Below are positions 9,704 through 18,169 of a stretch of 64,000 bases of DNA, in pieces. The notes under the pieces were generated by a model. It was not told where the DNA came from. It did no database searches and saw nothing but the letters and a program-made list of their open reading frames with translations. The stretch is taken from assembly GCF_025464955.1 (NCBI RefSeq), contig NZ_JAODNM010000089.1, forward strand, positions 46,096 through 110,095, given 5' to 3'. The number at the start of each line of letters is the position of its first letter. Within the stretch, counting starts at the first letter, position 1. The position numbers and the translations under genes were made by a program. This stretch comes from Amycolatopsis sp. GTDB lineage: Bacteria; Actinomycetota; Actinomycetes; Mycobacteriales; Pseudonocardiaceae.

Positions 9704-9739
9704 GGAAGGTCGGGTCCGTCGGGGTGGACCCGGCCTTCC
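9704..9739. terminator. Hairpin downstream of sigB
   Basis: A 14-bp stem (GGAAGGTCGGGTCC with GGACCCGGCCTTCC, one G-T pair) closes an 8-nt loop. It lies in the 309-nt gap between sigB and the fumarase gene, 170 nt past sigB, and is the only strong structure in that gap. A TTGACT word at about 9589 has no convincing -10 partner. Confidence 0.5.
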
Positions 9740-9843
9740 GACTACTTGGTGAGCCGACGCGGCGAGGATGTGGCACGAGGGCGGGCGAAGGCGCTCCGGT
9801 ACGGTCGGAGGCACGCCCGCCCGCGCGCAAAGGAGCCCGCGCA

Positions 9844-11553
9844 GTGCCTTCTCACGCAGTGCCCTCTAAAGAAGTGCCTCCCAAGCTGCCCACCACCACG
9901 TTCAAGCACACCGAAGTCCTGCCGTTGGGCAAGGACGAACACACTGAGTACCGGCTGGTCACCTCGGACGGCGTACGCGTGGTCGAGGCCGCCGGGCGCC
10001 GGTTCCTCGAAATAGAGCCCGAAGCGCTGCGAAACCTGGCCAGAACGGCCATCTCCGACATCCAGCACCTGTTGCGTTCGTCACACTTGGCGCAGCTGCG
10101 CGCCATCGTGGACGACCCCGAAGCGAGCGGCAACGACCGATTTGTCGCGATGGACCTCCTCCGCAACGCCGCGATCTCGGCGGGCGGGGTACTGCCGATG
10201 TGCCAGGACACCGGTACCGCGATCGTCATCGGCAAACGCAGCGAAGGCGTCCTGACCGGCGGCGACGACGAACGAGCGCTGTCCGAGGGCATCTTCGACG
10301 CCTACCAGCGGCTGAACCTGCGCTACTCGCAGATGGCGCCGGTGAACTTCTGGGACGAGCGCAACACCGGCACGAACCTGCCGGCGCAGATCGAGCTGTA
10401 CCACCGCGACGACCCCGGCGCGGCCGACCCGAGCTACGAGTTCTTGTTCATGGCCAAGGGCGGGGGCAGCGCGAACAAGACTTTCCTCTACCAGGAGACG
10501 AAGGCCGTCCTCAACCCGAAGCGGCTCGCCAAGTTCCTCGACGAGAAACTGCGCAGCCTGGGCACCGCCGCCTGCCCGCCGTACCACCTCGCGATCGTGG
10601 TCGGCGGCACGTCGGCGGAGTACAACCTGAAGGTCGCCAAGCTCGCGTCCGCGCGCTACCTCGACAACCTTCCTCAGGAAGGATCCGAGCTGGGGCACGG
10701 ATTCCGCGACGTCGATCTCGAGCAGCAGGTGCTCGAGATGACGCGGCACTTCGGCATCGGCGCGCAGTTCGGCGGCAAGTACTTCTGCCACGACGTCCGC
10801 GTGATCCGGCTCCCCCGCCATGGCGCGTCGTGCCCGGTGGGCATCGCGGTGTCTTGCTCGGCGGACCGCCAGGCGAAGGCGAAAATCACCGCGGACGGCG
10901 TGTTCCTCGAGCAGCTCGAGCGCGACCCGGCGCGGTTCCTGCCGGAGGTGACCGACGAGCACCTGTCCGACGAGGTCGTCGCCGTCGACCTGGGCCGGCC
11001 GATGGCCGAGATCCGGGCGCAGCTGTCCCAGCTGCCGGTAAAGACGCGGCTCTCGCTGACCGGGACACTCGTGGTGGCGCGGGACATCGCGCACGCGAAG
11101 ATCGCCGAACGGCTGGACGCGGGCGAAGAGATGCCGCAGTACCTCCGCGACCACCCCGTGTACTACGCAGGCCCGGCGAAGACGCCCGAGGGCTACGCGT
11201 CCGGTTCCTTCGGACCGACCACCGCCGGCCGGATGGATTCCTACGTCGCGCAGTTCCAGGCGGCGGGCGGCTCGCTGGTGATGCTGGCCAAGGGAAACCG
11301 GTCCAAGCAGGTGACGGCCGCGTGCCAGGAGCACGGCGGCTTCTACCTCGGTTCCATCGGCGGCCCGGCCGCGCGTCTCGCGCAGGACTGCATCAAGAAG
11401 GTCGAGGTCGTCGAGTACGCCGAACTCGGCATGGAAGCGGTCTGGAAGATCGAAGTCGAAGACTTCCCCGCGTTCATCGTGATCGACGACAAGGGCAACG
11501 ACTTCTTCGAGGAAACCTCGGAACCCTTGCTGCAAATCTCGTTCCGGAGCTGA
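9844..11553 (+). CDS. fum: Class I (iron-sulfur) fumarate hydratase
   Basis: About 569 residues, an anaerobic-type single-chain fumarase as in E. coli FumA/B. The N-terminal domain carries the first cluster Cys in PMCQDTGTA (near residue 120); further Cys appear in KYFCHDVR and AVSCSADR. The C-terminal beta domain includes [13 protein letters not shown] and the KGNRSKQV segment. It interconverts fumarate and malate in the TCA cycle and needs an oxygen-labile [4Fe-4S] cluster. GTG at 9844 is chosen because AAAGGAG ends 10 nt upstream; GTGs at 9859 and 9874 are alternatives. Confidence 0.9.
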   Translation: MPSHAVPSKEVPPKLPTTTFKHTEVLPLGKDEHTEYRLVTSDGVRVVEAAGRRFLEIEPEALRNLARTAISDIQHLLRSSHLAQLRAIVDDPEASGNDRFVAMDLLRNAAISAGGVLPMCQDTGTAIVIGKRSEGVLTGGDDERALSEGIFDAYQRLNLRYSQMAPVNFWDERNTGTNLPAQIELYHRDDPGAADPSYEFLFMAKGGGSANKTFLYQETKAVLNPKRLAKFLDEKLRSLGTAACPPYHLAIVVGGTSAEYNLKVAKLASARYLDNLPQEGSELGHGFRDVDLEQQVLEMTRHFGIGAQFGGKYFCHDVRVIRLPRHGASCPVGIAVSCSADRQAKAKITADGVFLEQLERDPARFLPEVTDEHLSDEVVAVDLGRPMAEIRAQLSQLPVKTRLSLTGTLVVARDIAHAKIAERLDAGEEMPQYLRDHPVYYAGPAKTPEGYASGSFGPTTAGRMDSYVAQFQAAGGSLVMLAKGNRSKQVTAACQEHGGFYLGSIGGPAARLAQDCIKKVEVVEYAELGMEAVWKIEVEDFPAFIVIDDKGNDFFEETSEPLLQISFRS

Positions 11554-11614
11554 GTGTTGTGCACTTCACGCGCGGCCGTGTGCGTTCCACGCGCACGCCC
11601 GCGCGTTTCGTGTA

Positions 11615-12436
11615 CTACGGCTCCTTGACCGCCTGGATCGTATAGCTCGCGGCGAGACGCTCGGGATTGGCGCTCAGCCGCCATTCGCCGGCGTCGTCGC
11701 GGACCATGTGCCCGGGAAGCCCCTCAAACGGAACGCTGTCGTGCTCGACGAACTGCGTCAGCTTGAGTCCCGCGGTCATCAACGCGGTGATGATCTCGCC
11801 GAGCCCGTGGTTCCACGAGTGCGACAGCCCGTTCGAGAAGGTCGCGTCGGTGTCGACGTATGTGCCCGGTTCGTCAAAGACGAGCGGTTCCTTCGTCTCG
11901 AAGTACGAATACCCGAGGGTCGGCAGCTCGGCCGTCTCGTCGAGCGCCCACAGCATCGGATGCCCTTCACGGATGAACAAGCGACCACCGGGGCGAAGCA
12001 GGTCCGCGACGACGCGAGCCCATCGGGCCACGTCCGGCAACCAGCACAATGCGCCGACGCCGGTGTAGACGAGGTCGAACGACCCGGCGCCGAGGACGTC
12101 GACGGCGTCATAGACCGTCGCTTCGTGGTAGTCGATGTCCGTGCCTGTGCTCGCGGCCAGCTTGCGCGCTTCGGTCAGCGAGGCCGAGGACAAGTCGAGC
12201 CCGCTCATCCGCGCGCCGAGCCGCGCCAGCGACAACGTGTCGGTGCCGATATGGCACTGCAGATGGACCCCTCGCAGCCCGGTGACGTCACCGAGGCGGG
12301 CGCGGTCGAACCGGACGACCCTGCTCAGGAAGTCGGGCTCGGCGATGAAGCGATCGAAGCCGTAGTCACTGGACGCGGCGTGCGCAGGGGCTCGCTCGTC
12401 CCATCTCGCCTTGTTGATCACCAAATAGTCGTCCAT
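11615..12436 (-). CDS. Class I SAM-dependent methyltransferase
   Basis: About 273 residues. SAM-binding motif I is the degenerate VHLQCHIGTDTLSLA (near residue 50), with the acidic loop SGLDLSSASL and motif IV FDLVYTGVGALCWL. The C-terminal half has a WNHGLGEIITAL segment typical of this actinobacterial group of small-molecule methyltransferases. The substrate is not evident. ATG at 12436 gives MDDYLVINKARW, which fits the family N-terminus; an ATG at 12472 would add 12 residues. It is divergent from the DUF6314 gene and the starts lie within 45 nt, so at least one transcript is probably leaderless. Confidence 0.78.
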   Translation of the reverse strand: MDDYLVINKARWDERAPAHAASSDYGFDRFIAEPDFLSRVVRFDRARLGDVTGLRGVHLQCHIGTDTLSLARLGARMSGLDLSSASLTEARKLAASTGTDIDYHEATVYDAVDVLGAGSFDLVYTGVGALCWLPDVARWARVVADLLRPGGRLFIREGHPMLWALDETAELPTLGYSYFETKEPLVFDEPGTYVDTDATFSNGLSHSWNHGLGEIITALMTAGLKLTQFVEHDSVPFEGLPGHMVRDDAGEWRLSANPERLAASYTIQAVKEP

Positions 12437-12480
12437 GCGGTCAGGGTCCACGACCGCGGCTGAGTCGTCCATCCAATAAC

Positions 12481-12909
12481 GTGGCGGACGTGTACCCCGT
12501 AACCGATCTCGCCGGCTACTTCACCGGGCGCTGGCTGCTGGAGCGAGACCTGTACGACGCCGATGGCGCGGCCGGCAAGGTCACCGGTTCGGCCGAGTTC
12601 GCCCTGGACGGCGAGTCGTTGAGCTACCGGGAAGAGGGCGTACTCGACACCGGCTTGTACCGCGGTCCGGTCACGCGCGTCCTGGAGTACCGGCTGACGG
12701 GCCCGGGTCAAGCGTCGGTGTACTTCGACCACGGCGGCTTCTTCCACGACGTCGACCTGCGCGAGGGACAGTGGTCGTCGACCCATCCGTGCGCCGACGA
12801 CCAGTACCGCGGCGAGTACCGGATCCTGGGGCCGGACAGGTGGCAATTGGCGTGGTCCGTCACCGGCCCGAAGAAGGACGACGTCTACGTCACCCGATTC
12901 CGCCGCTGA
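12481..12909 (+). CDS. DUF6314 family protein
   Basis: A 142-residue protein with the DUF6314 layout: YFTGRWLLERDLYD at the start, a run of beta strands including YFDHGGFFHDVD, and HPCADDQYRGEYRI near residue 105, ending in WSVTGPKKDD. It is probably a small beta-barrel of lipocalin-like form that binds an unknown ligand. GTG at 12481 has no obvious Shine-Dalgarno sequence. Its 3' end overlaps the convergent MFS gene by 20 nt. Confidence 0.72.
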   Translation: MADVYPVTDLAGYFTGRWLLERDLYDADGAAGKVTGSAEFALDGESLSYREEGVLDTGLYRGPVTRVLEYRLTGPGQASVYFDHGGFFHDVDLREGQWSSTHPCADDQYRGEYRILGPDRWQLAWSVTGPKKDDVYVTRFRR

Positions 12910-14077
12910 CCCGCTCCACCGGGACCTGAGCCGGCGACCGCAGCACCCTCGCGGCACCTGCGGCAGCGATGCACAAAGCCGCGGGCAGGAAGAAGGTCAG
13001 GTTCAGCGGGATGAAGTGGGTGAGCGGTCCGATGACGGCCGGGCCGGCGAGCATGCCCACGTAACCGAGACCCGCCACCCGGGAAATGTTGACCCCGGCC
13101 GCGCCCTCGTCGGCGTGGCCCGCGGCGCTGAACAGCTGCGCGACACAGCCGGACAGCCCGATGCCGGCCACCGCCCAGCCGATGAGTACCAGCGGAATCC
13201 ACGGAGAAATCGCGACCATGGCCAGCCCGACCGCGCCCAGGGCGGCTCCGTAACGGACCAGAGCGACCGGGCCGAACCGCGCGACCACCCGATCGGCCAA
13301 CAGGCGTCCGATCGTCATGGCGGTCGCAAAGGCACCGTAGGCCAGCGCGGCGGTCGCGGCAGGTGCGTCGAGTACCGTCCGCAGGTCGAGCACGCTCCAG
13401 TCGTTGGCGACGCCCTCACAGAGCATCAGCATGAACGCGAGCGCGGCCATGGCCCAGATTCGTGGAGACATCCTGCGCTTCGTCCTGGCCTGGACGGCGG
13501 CGTCCGGCCGGCTCGCGGGTTCCGGCCGCAGCAGCGAAGGCGAGGCAGACAACGTGACAGCCAGGCCGAGCACGCTGACCCCGACGAGAGTCGCCGGCAT
13601 GCTCCAGCCCCAGCTCAACGTCCGCGCGCCGACCAGTGCGGCAAGCACACCCCCGAGGGAGAACGCCGCGTGGAAGGCGGACATGACGGGCCGCCGGTAA
13701 CCGCGTTCGACCGTGACGGCGTGGGCGTTCATGGTGACATCCAGGCAGCCGTTGAAGAAGCCGAACACCAGCAACGCGGCACCGAGCCCCCAAACCCCGG
13801 TGGCGAGCCCGGGCAGGATCAGCGCGACGCTGCACAACGCCGCGCTGACGGGCATCACCCGGCGGGGGCCGAACCGATCGATCAGCGGTCCGACCACCTG
13901 CATTCCGACGAAGGCGCCTCCGCCGAGCAGGAGCAGCAGGAGGCCGAGCACCGCGTGGTCGATCCCCACCCGCTGTTCCACCGTGGGGATGTGGACGATC
14001 CACATGCCGAGCACGAAGCCGTAGAGGGCGAAGAAGGCGAACGTGGCCAGCCGGGCGGCTCGCAGTGATCTGTCCAT
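12890..14077 (-). CDS. MFS transporter controlled by the divergent DeoR regulator
   Basis: A 395-residue permease with about 12 hydrophobic segments in two six-helix halves separated by a basic loop near residue 190 (QARTKRRMSPR). A GPLIDRFGPRRVMP segment is the MFS loop 2-3 motif. The substrate is unknown; pairing with a DeoR-family sugar-phosphate-type regulator suggests a sugar or polyol. ATG at 14077 overlaps the left edge of the intergenic inverted repeat, so repressor binding there would block its promoter. Confidence 0.82.
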   Translation of the reverse strand: MDRSLRAARLATFAFFALYGFVLGMWIVHIPTVEQRVGIDHAVLGLLLLLLGGGAFVGMQVVGPLIDRFGPRRVMPVSAALCSVALILPGLATGVWGLGAALLVFGFFNGCLDVTMNAHAVTVERGYRRPVMSAFHAAFSLGGVLAALVGARTLSWGWSMPATLVGVSVLGLAVTLSASPSLLRPEPASRPDAAVQARTKRRMSPRIWAMAALAFMLMLCEGVANDWSVLDLRTVLDAPAATAALAYGAFATAMTIGRLLADRVVARFGPVALVRYGAALGAVGLAMVAISPWIPLVLIGWAVAGIGLSGCVAQLFSAAGHADEGAAGVNISRVAGLGYVGMLAGPAVIGPLTHFIPLNLTFFLPAALCIAAAGAARVLRSPAQVPVERVSGGIG

Positions 14078-14078
14078 G

Positions 14079-14112
14079 TTTCGAACATAACAAACAATTT
14101 TCATGTTCGAAA
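14079..14112. promoter_or_regulatory. Inverted-repeat operator between MFS and DeoR genes
   Basis: TTTCGAACAT (14079-14088) and ATGTTCGAAA (14103-14112) are exact reverse complements around a 14-nt AT-rich spacer. It fills the divergent intergenic region and is the obvious candidate site for the adjacent DeoR-family regulator. Confidence 0.65.
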
Positions 14113-14149
14113 GGTTGTCTAGCACACATGGTTGCTGTTCAATGGGAGT

Positions 14150-14908
14150 ATGGCCAGCATTGAGCGACTTCGGCAGATCACCGAAGCGACCAAACACGCA
14201 GGACAGATGAGCGTTGGCGAACTCTCCGAGCTCACCGGCGCTTCGGAGATGACCATTCGCCGCGACCTGGAGCTCCTGGCCGACCAAGGTGTGCTGGAAC
14301 GCTTCCGGGGAGGAGCCCGAAGCCTGCTGCTGCGAGGCGAAGAGCCACCATTCGCGATGCGGGCGCAGGAAGGGCTGGACGTCAAGCGGCGCATCGGCGC
14401 GAAGGTCGCCGAACTGATCGCCGACGGCGAGGCGGTCGTCCTCGACGGCGGCACCACGTGCCTGGAGGTCGCGCGAGCACTCGAACACCGCCGCCTGACG
14501 GTGATGCCGCTGTCGCTGCACGCCGCGAACGCGCTGACCGGCGCGTCCCAGGTGAAACTCCTGCTGCCGGGCGGTGAACCGCGGCCGGGCGAACTGGGAG
14601 TGACCGGCCCGCTGGCCGAGGCGTCGCTCTCCGCCCTGCGCTTCGACACCGCCGTCATCGCCTGCTGCGGACTAAGCGCCGCCGAGGGCCTGACCGCCTA
14701 CGACCTGGCGGACGCGGCGACCAAACGCGCCGCGATCACCAGCTCCCGCCGGGTCATCGCCGTGGCCGACGGAGGGAAGTTCTCCCGCACCGCACTGGCC
14801 TTTGTCGTGTCCGCCGCCTCGCTCGACGCCGTCGTGACCGACGAAACCGTTCCGGAGGAGGAAAAAGCCGCGCTGACGGCAGCCGGTGTGACGGTGCTCG
14901 AAGCATGA
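14150..14908 (+). CDS. DeoR/GlpR-family transcriptional regulator
   Basis: 252 residues. An N-terminal winged helix (MSVGELSELTGASEMTIRRD, about residues 18-37, then RFRGGA) is followed by the DeoR C-terminal sensor domain with VVLDGGTTCLEVA and a C-terminal VADGGKFSR segment that normally binds a phosphosugar. It probably represses the divergent MFS gene and itself through the inverted repeat at 14079-14112. ATG at 14150 follows GGGAG closely. The effector is not predictable. Confidence 0.85.
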   Translation: MASIERLRQITEATKHAGQMSVGELSELTGASEMTIRRDLELLADQGVLERFRGGARSLLLRGEEPPFAMRAQEGLDVKRRIGAKVAELIADGEAVVLDGGTTCLEVARALEHRRLTVMPLSLHAANALTGASQVKLLLPGGEPRPGELGVTGPLAEASLSALRFDTAVIACCGLSAAEGLTAYDLADAATKRAAITSSRRVIAVADGGKFSRTALAFVVSAASLDAVVTDETVPEEEKAALTAAGVTVLEA

Positions 14909-14991
14909 CGTTCCTGCGCTCCTGCCTGTTCCACCACGAAAACGCGAATCCGTTGCCAAATCCGCAGGACAGCGCGTAACTCCTTGGCTAC

Positions 14992-15026
14992 TCACCCGTT
15001 AAGTACTCGGGTGACATGAGTCACCC
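14992..15026. promoter_or_regulatory. Overlapping inverted repeats upstream of the lipase gene
   Basis: TCACCCG (14992-14998) pairs with CGGGTGA (15008-15014), and GGGTGAC (15009-15015) also pairs with GTCACCC (15020-15026). Three half-sites of the same word therefore lie 30-60 nt before the lipase start. This looks like an operator rather than a terminator. Confidence 0.45.
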
Positions 15027-15056
15027 CAAAGGTCTTCCACAGAGAGGTGGATGGGC

Positions 15057-15998
15057 ATGGGTGCTCGGATCTTCGGACGACGACGATCACGCGGACTGGT
15101 AGCCGTCGCGGCGCTGGCGGGGTTGCTCTTCAGTACCGGGGCGGCGCAGGCCGCACCGCAGGACGCGACCGGACCGGTGCAGCCGAACATCATCGCGGCG
15201 GCGCTGTACTCCCTGAGCAACCCGACCCTGTCCCCACCCGGCACCAACGACTGGGGCTGCCAACCCAGCGCGGCGCACCCGGACCCTGTGCTGCTTTCCA
15301 ACGGCACCACGGCCAACGCCTACGAAAACTGGTCGAACCTGTCCCAGCGGCTCGCCGATGCCGGCTACTGCGTGTTCGCCGGGAACTTCGGCGGCTCCCC
15401 CGGCAGCTTCCTGCAGACCGTCGGCCCCATCGAGACGACCGCGAGCCAGCTCGCCGCGTTCGGCGACAGGATCCTTCAAGCGACCGGCGCGAAGAAGCTC
15501 GACGTCGTCGGGCACTCGCAGGGCGGTATGAACATCCGCTACTGGATCAAGAACCTGGGCGGCGACAAGAAGATCGGGAAGTTGATCGGGCTCGCGCCGT
15601 CGAACTACGGCACTAACCTGTTCGGCCTGCTGACCACGCTCGAAGCCATTCCCGGGGTGCCGGGCGTCCTCGGCCTGGCGTGCGCGTCCTGCAACCAGCA
15701 GGCGACGAATTCGAGCTTCCTCAAGGCGCTCAACGCGGGCGGCGACACGGTGCCCGGCGTGGACTACACGGTGATCGAGACCAGGTACGACGAGGTCGTC
15801 ACGCCGTATACGAACGCGTTCCTCAAGCCGGCGCCGAATGTACACAACGTCCTGCTGCAGGACCTGTGCGCGCTCGACAACACCGACCACCTCGGCATCC
15901 CGTACGACCCGATCACCGGCACCCTCGTGCTCAACGCCCTCGACCCGGCGCACGCGGTCACCCCGAAGTGCCAGTACGTCCCACCCGTACTGAGCTGA
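15057..15998 (+). CDS. Secreted lipase (class 2 / EstA-like alpha/beta hydrolase)
   Basis: 313 residues. The signal peptide has RRRSR, a hydrophobic core and an AQA-APQ cleavage site near residue 34. The nucleophile elbow GHSQGG lies near residue 157; the mature protein has several Cys (WGCQPS, GYCVF, CASC, LCALD, PKCQY) likely to form disulfides. The catalytic Asp/His are plausibly in RYDEVVTPY and DHLGIPYD. Family members hydrolyse triacylglycerols outside the cell. The second ATG (15057) is preferred because the GAGAGG Shine-Dalgarno stretch would be too close to the ATG at 15051. Confidence 0.85.
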   Translation: MGARIFGRRRSRGLVAVAALAGLLFSTGAAQAAPQDATGPVQPNIIAAALYSLSNPTLSPPGTNDWGCQPSAAHPDPVLLSNGTTANAYENWSNLSQRLADAGYCVFAGNFGGSPGSFLQTVGPIETTASQLAAFGDRILQATGAKKLDVVGHSQGGMNIRYWIKNLGGDKKIGKLIGLAPSNYGTNLFGLLTTLEAIPGVPGVLGLACASCNQQATNSSFLKALNAGGDTVPGVDYTVIETRYDEVVTPYTNAFLKPAPNVHNVLLQDLCALDNTDHLGIPYDPITGTLVLNALDPAHAVTPKCQYVPPVLS

Positions 15999-16004
15999 GT
16001 TTTC

Positions 16005-16038
16005 GTGGAGGTCTCCGCCGACGGGCGGAGGCCTCCAC
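16005..16038. terminator. Bidirectional hairpin terminator
   Basis: A 15-bp stem (GTGGAGGTCTCCGCC with GGCGGAGGCCTCCAC) with a 4-nt loop lies between the convergent lipase and SRPBCC genes. Confidence 0.7.
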
Positions 16039-16055
16039 GGATCGAACAGCCGCAC

Positions 16056-16493
16056 TCAGCCGGGGAACATCTCCGCGAGGCGGGCGAGGGTCTTCTCGAT
16101 GCCGTCCTTGTTCTTGCGCGGGAACGGGCTGATGCCGATCAGGTAAGGCGCCTTCGCCGTGGACCAGTCGAAGGTTTCGGTGATCTCCGTCTTCCCGCCG
16201 TCGACGGGCTTGAGCGCCCAGCGCCAGCGGTGCCCGTTGAAGTGGCGCCACGCGATCAGCCGGTTCTCCTCGAACTCGACCACGGTGTTGTCGATCTTGT
16301 AGGACGCGCCGATCTTCATCTCCATGCCGAACTTCGAACCCAGCTCAAGCCGCTGCGGGCCGCCGGGACGCGCTGCCCGCACCGATCCCGAACCGTCGAT
16401 CAGCGCGTGCTTGGCCGGGTCGAGGAGCAGCTCGAAGATCTTGTCCGGGGTGGTGCCGACGGTCCTGGTGACCGAAACCTGCCGTTTTCCCAT
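16056..16493 (-). CDS. SRPBCC-family (START-like) protein
   Basis: A 145-residue protein with the SRPBCC/polyketide-cyclase fold pattern: VTRTVGTTPDKIFELLLDP at the N-terminus, a central set of strands including WRHFNGHRWRW, and a long C-terminal helix. Such proteins bind hydrophobic ligands; no catalytic residues are evident. ATG at 16493 is preferred over a GTG at 16514. It lies 23 nt downstream of the lipoprotein gene on the same strand and may be co-transcribed with it. Confidence 0.72.
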   Translation of the reverse strand: MGKRQVSVTRTVGTTPDKIFELLLDPAKHALIDGSGSVRAARPGGPQRLELGSKFGMEMKIGASYKIDNTVVEFEENRLIAWRHFNGHRWRWALKPVDGGKTEITETFDWSTAKAPYLIGISPFPRKNKDGIEKTLARLAEMFPG

Positions 16494-16516
16494 AACGGGC
16501 AGCCTAAGCCTCACCG

Positions 16517-17014
16517 TCAGGGCATGCTCGGCGCACTCGGTGCGAGCTTGATGACCAGGGTCCGGTCACCGAGCGCGGCGCCCAGCGGCACCGAAACCAT
16601 GGGATACCGGATGTCCATCGTGCACATCTGGTGCCGGTTCGGCGTGCTCTCGGCGAGGTTGACGACTACCTTCTGCGCGTCCTGCAGCGACGTCGTCGCG
16701 CTGGCGTGGCTGCAACCGCCTTCCAGCGCCTTGACCGAAACAACGGTGCCGCCGCGGCTTACGAAGGCGATCCGCGGATAGTCGGCGGGCAGCGAGCTCG
16801 CGTCGATCTGCTTGGCGGGCACCGGGACGCTGCCGTCCGGCACCGACTGCGCCGGAGCTTCGGCGGGACCTCCTCCCGGAGCCGCCGGTTTGTCGACGTT
16901 CGAAGCCGGCGGCTGACCCGCCGCGGCTGGGTTGGCAGGGGCTGGTTGACCGGCACAGGCCGTCGCCGCGATCAGGAGGAGACCCGCACCCGCGAATTTC
17001 GTTAGGTACCTCAT
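16517..17014 (-). CDS. Lipoprotein, paralogue 1 of a local pair
   Basis: 165 residues. A type II signal peptide ends in AATAC, with Cys20 as the lipidation site; a Pro/Ala-rich linker of about 50 residues follows, then a compact domain. The domain shares an ordered set of words with the lipoprotein at 20216-20728: QIDASSLP, GGTV-SV, GGC, VVVNL and QMC. Two conserved Cys (GGC and QMC) probably form a disulfide in the exported domain. I do not recognise the family. It is downstream of the LuxR/TrmB-like regulator on the same strand. Confidence 0.75.
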   Translation of the reverse strand: MRYLTKFAGAGLLLIAATACAGQPAPANPAAAGQPPASNVDKPAAPGGGPAEAPAQSVPDGSVPVPAKQIDASSLPADYPRIAFVSRGGTVVSVKALEGGCSHASATTSLQDAQKVVVNLAESTPNRHQMCTMDIRYPMVSVPLGAALGDRTLVIKLAPSAPSMP

Positions 17015-17051
17015 GGTTGTGGAGACGGAACGAACCGCCCGCGGGGTTGCA

Positions 17052-18035
17052 TCACAACCAGCCGTTCCGCTTGGCGTGCAGAGCGAGCTGGAACCGGTTC
17101 GCCGCGCCGGTCCGCGCCATCAGGCTTTCGAGGTAGCGGAAGACCGTCCGGCGGCTGACACCGAGGCTCCTGGCGACCTGGTCGTCACCGAGTCCGGCGG
17201 CCAGCAGGGCGAGCATCCGCCGTTCGCTGGGCAGCAGGTGCAAACCGTTCGGCTGCTCGGCGAAGTTCAGCGGCAGCGCGGCCCGCCAACACATCTCGAA
17301 CAGGCCGATCAACGCGGAAAGCAGGCTGCACGGCCGAATCAGGAACGCCGACAGGCCGACGTCGGCCTCGGCGACGGACGGCGAAACGACCGCGCATTCG
17401 TCGTCGATGATCAGCAGCTTGACCGGGACGTCGGGCAGGATGCGCGCTTCCTCGCCGGCCTTGCCGCAGGGCAGAACGTTGTCGGCGAGGTACTCGGGCC
17501 GCTCCAGCGCGACTTTGCCGTACACGGCCCGGTAGCGGACGCCGCCGCGCAGGTTGTCCAGTTCGACGTCGTTTCCGTCGGCATCCGCGTAGTAAGGCGG
17601 GGAATCCAGGCCGCGGACTTCGACCCTCGCCGCGCTTTCCAGCTGATGGATCCGGTCGCTGACGGCAGGCCCCACCACGACTTCGATCAGCTGGTCGGCC
17701 GCGTCGCCGGTGGAGGACCGCCGGTAGGAGTCGAACGCCCTGGTGACGTCGATCCGAGCCTGGGCCAGTTCGGCCTCACGGTGGCGGGACAACAGGTCGA
17801 GACCGAGACTCGGTGGCACCGGGCGCGCCGAATCCAAGTTCATCTTCGCCAGGCTCACCAGCCCCGCGGTGGCCAGCGCGCTGAAACATCCACTCACGAC
17901 TTTCGGTGGAAGTCCGGTCTTTGCGGCAATCTGCTCAGCAGTGGACAAACCACCAGCCAGCAATGTCAGGTAGACCTCGGCGTCGTCCCTTTTCAACCCC
18001 AGTGTGATGAGATGACCGACTGCCTTGGCGACCAT
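17052..18035 (-). CDS. TrmB-like / LuxR-type HTH transcriptional regulator
   Basis: 327 residues with two DNA-binding elements. The N-terminus is TrmB-like (LGLKRDDAEVYLTLLAGG then a winged-helix-like stretch, residues 10-60). The C-terminus is a LuxR HTH (LLPSERRMLALLAAGLGDDQVARSLG then SRRTVFRYLESL). The middle resembles the phospholipase-D-like effector region found in such regulators. ATG at 18035 has GGAGGA 8 nt upstream. It is divergent from the S53 protease gene (134-nt gap), so it probably controls that gene and perhaps the lipoprotein behind it. Confidence 0.75.
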   Translation of the reverse strand: MVAKAVGHLITLGLKRDDAEVYLTLLAGGLSTAEQIAAKTGLPPKVVSGCFSALATAGLVSLAKMNLDSARPVPPSLGLDLLSRHREAELAQARIDVTRAFDSYRRSSTGDAADQLIEVVVGPAVSDRIHQLESAARVEVRGLDSPPYYADADGNDVELDNLRGGVRYRAVYGKVALERPEYLADNVLPCGKAGEEARILPDVPVKLLIIDDECAVVSPSVAEADVGLSAFLIRPCSLLSALIGLFEMCWRAALPLNFAEQPNGLHLLPSERRMLALLAAGLGDDQVARSLGVSRRTVFRYLESLMARTGAANRFQLALHAKRNGWL

Positions 18036-18169
18036 GCAGCGCTCCTCCGGTCCAGTGGAACGACACTTTTGCGCCACTGACCTTAACGTGACACCGCGCG
18101 TTTCCCACTCCTTGTAGACAACTGACACCGATGGGTGACCCCCTATCGAATCGACCCCGAGGAGGGATC

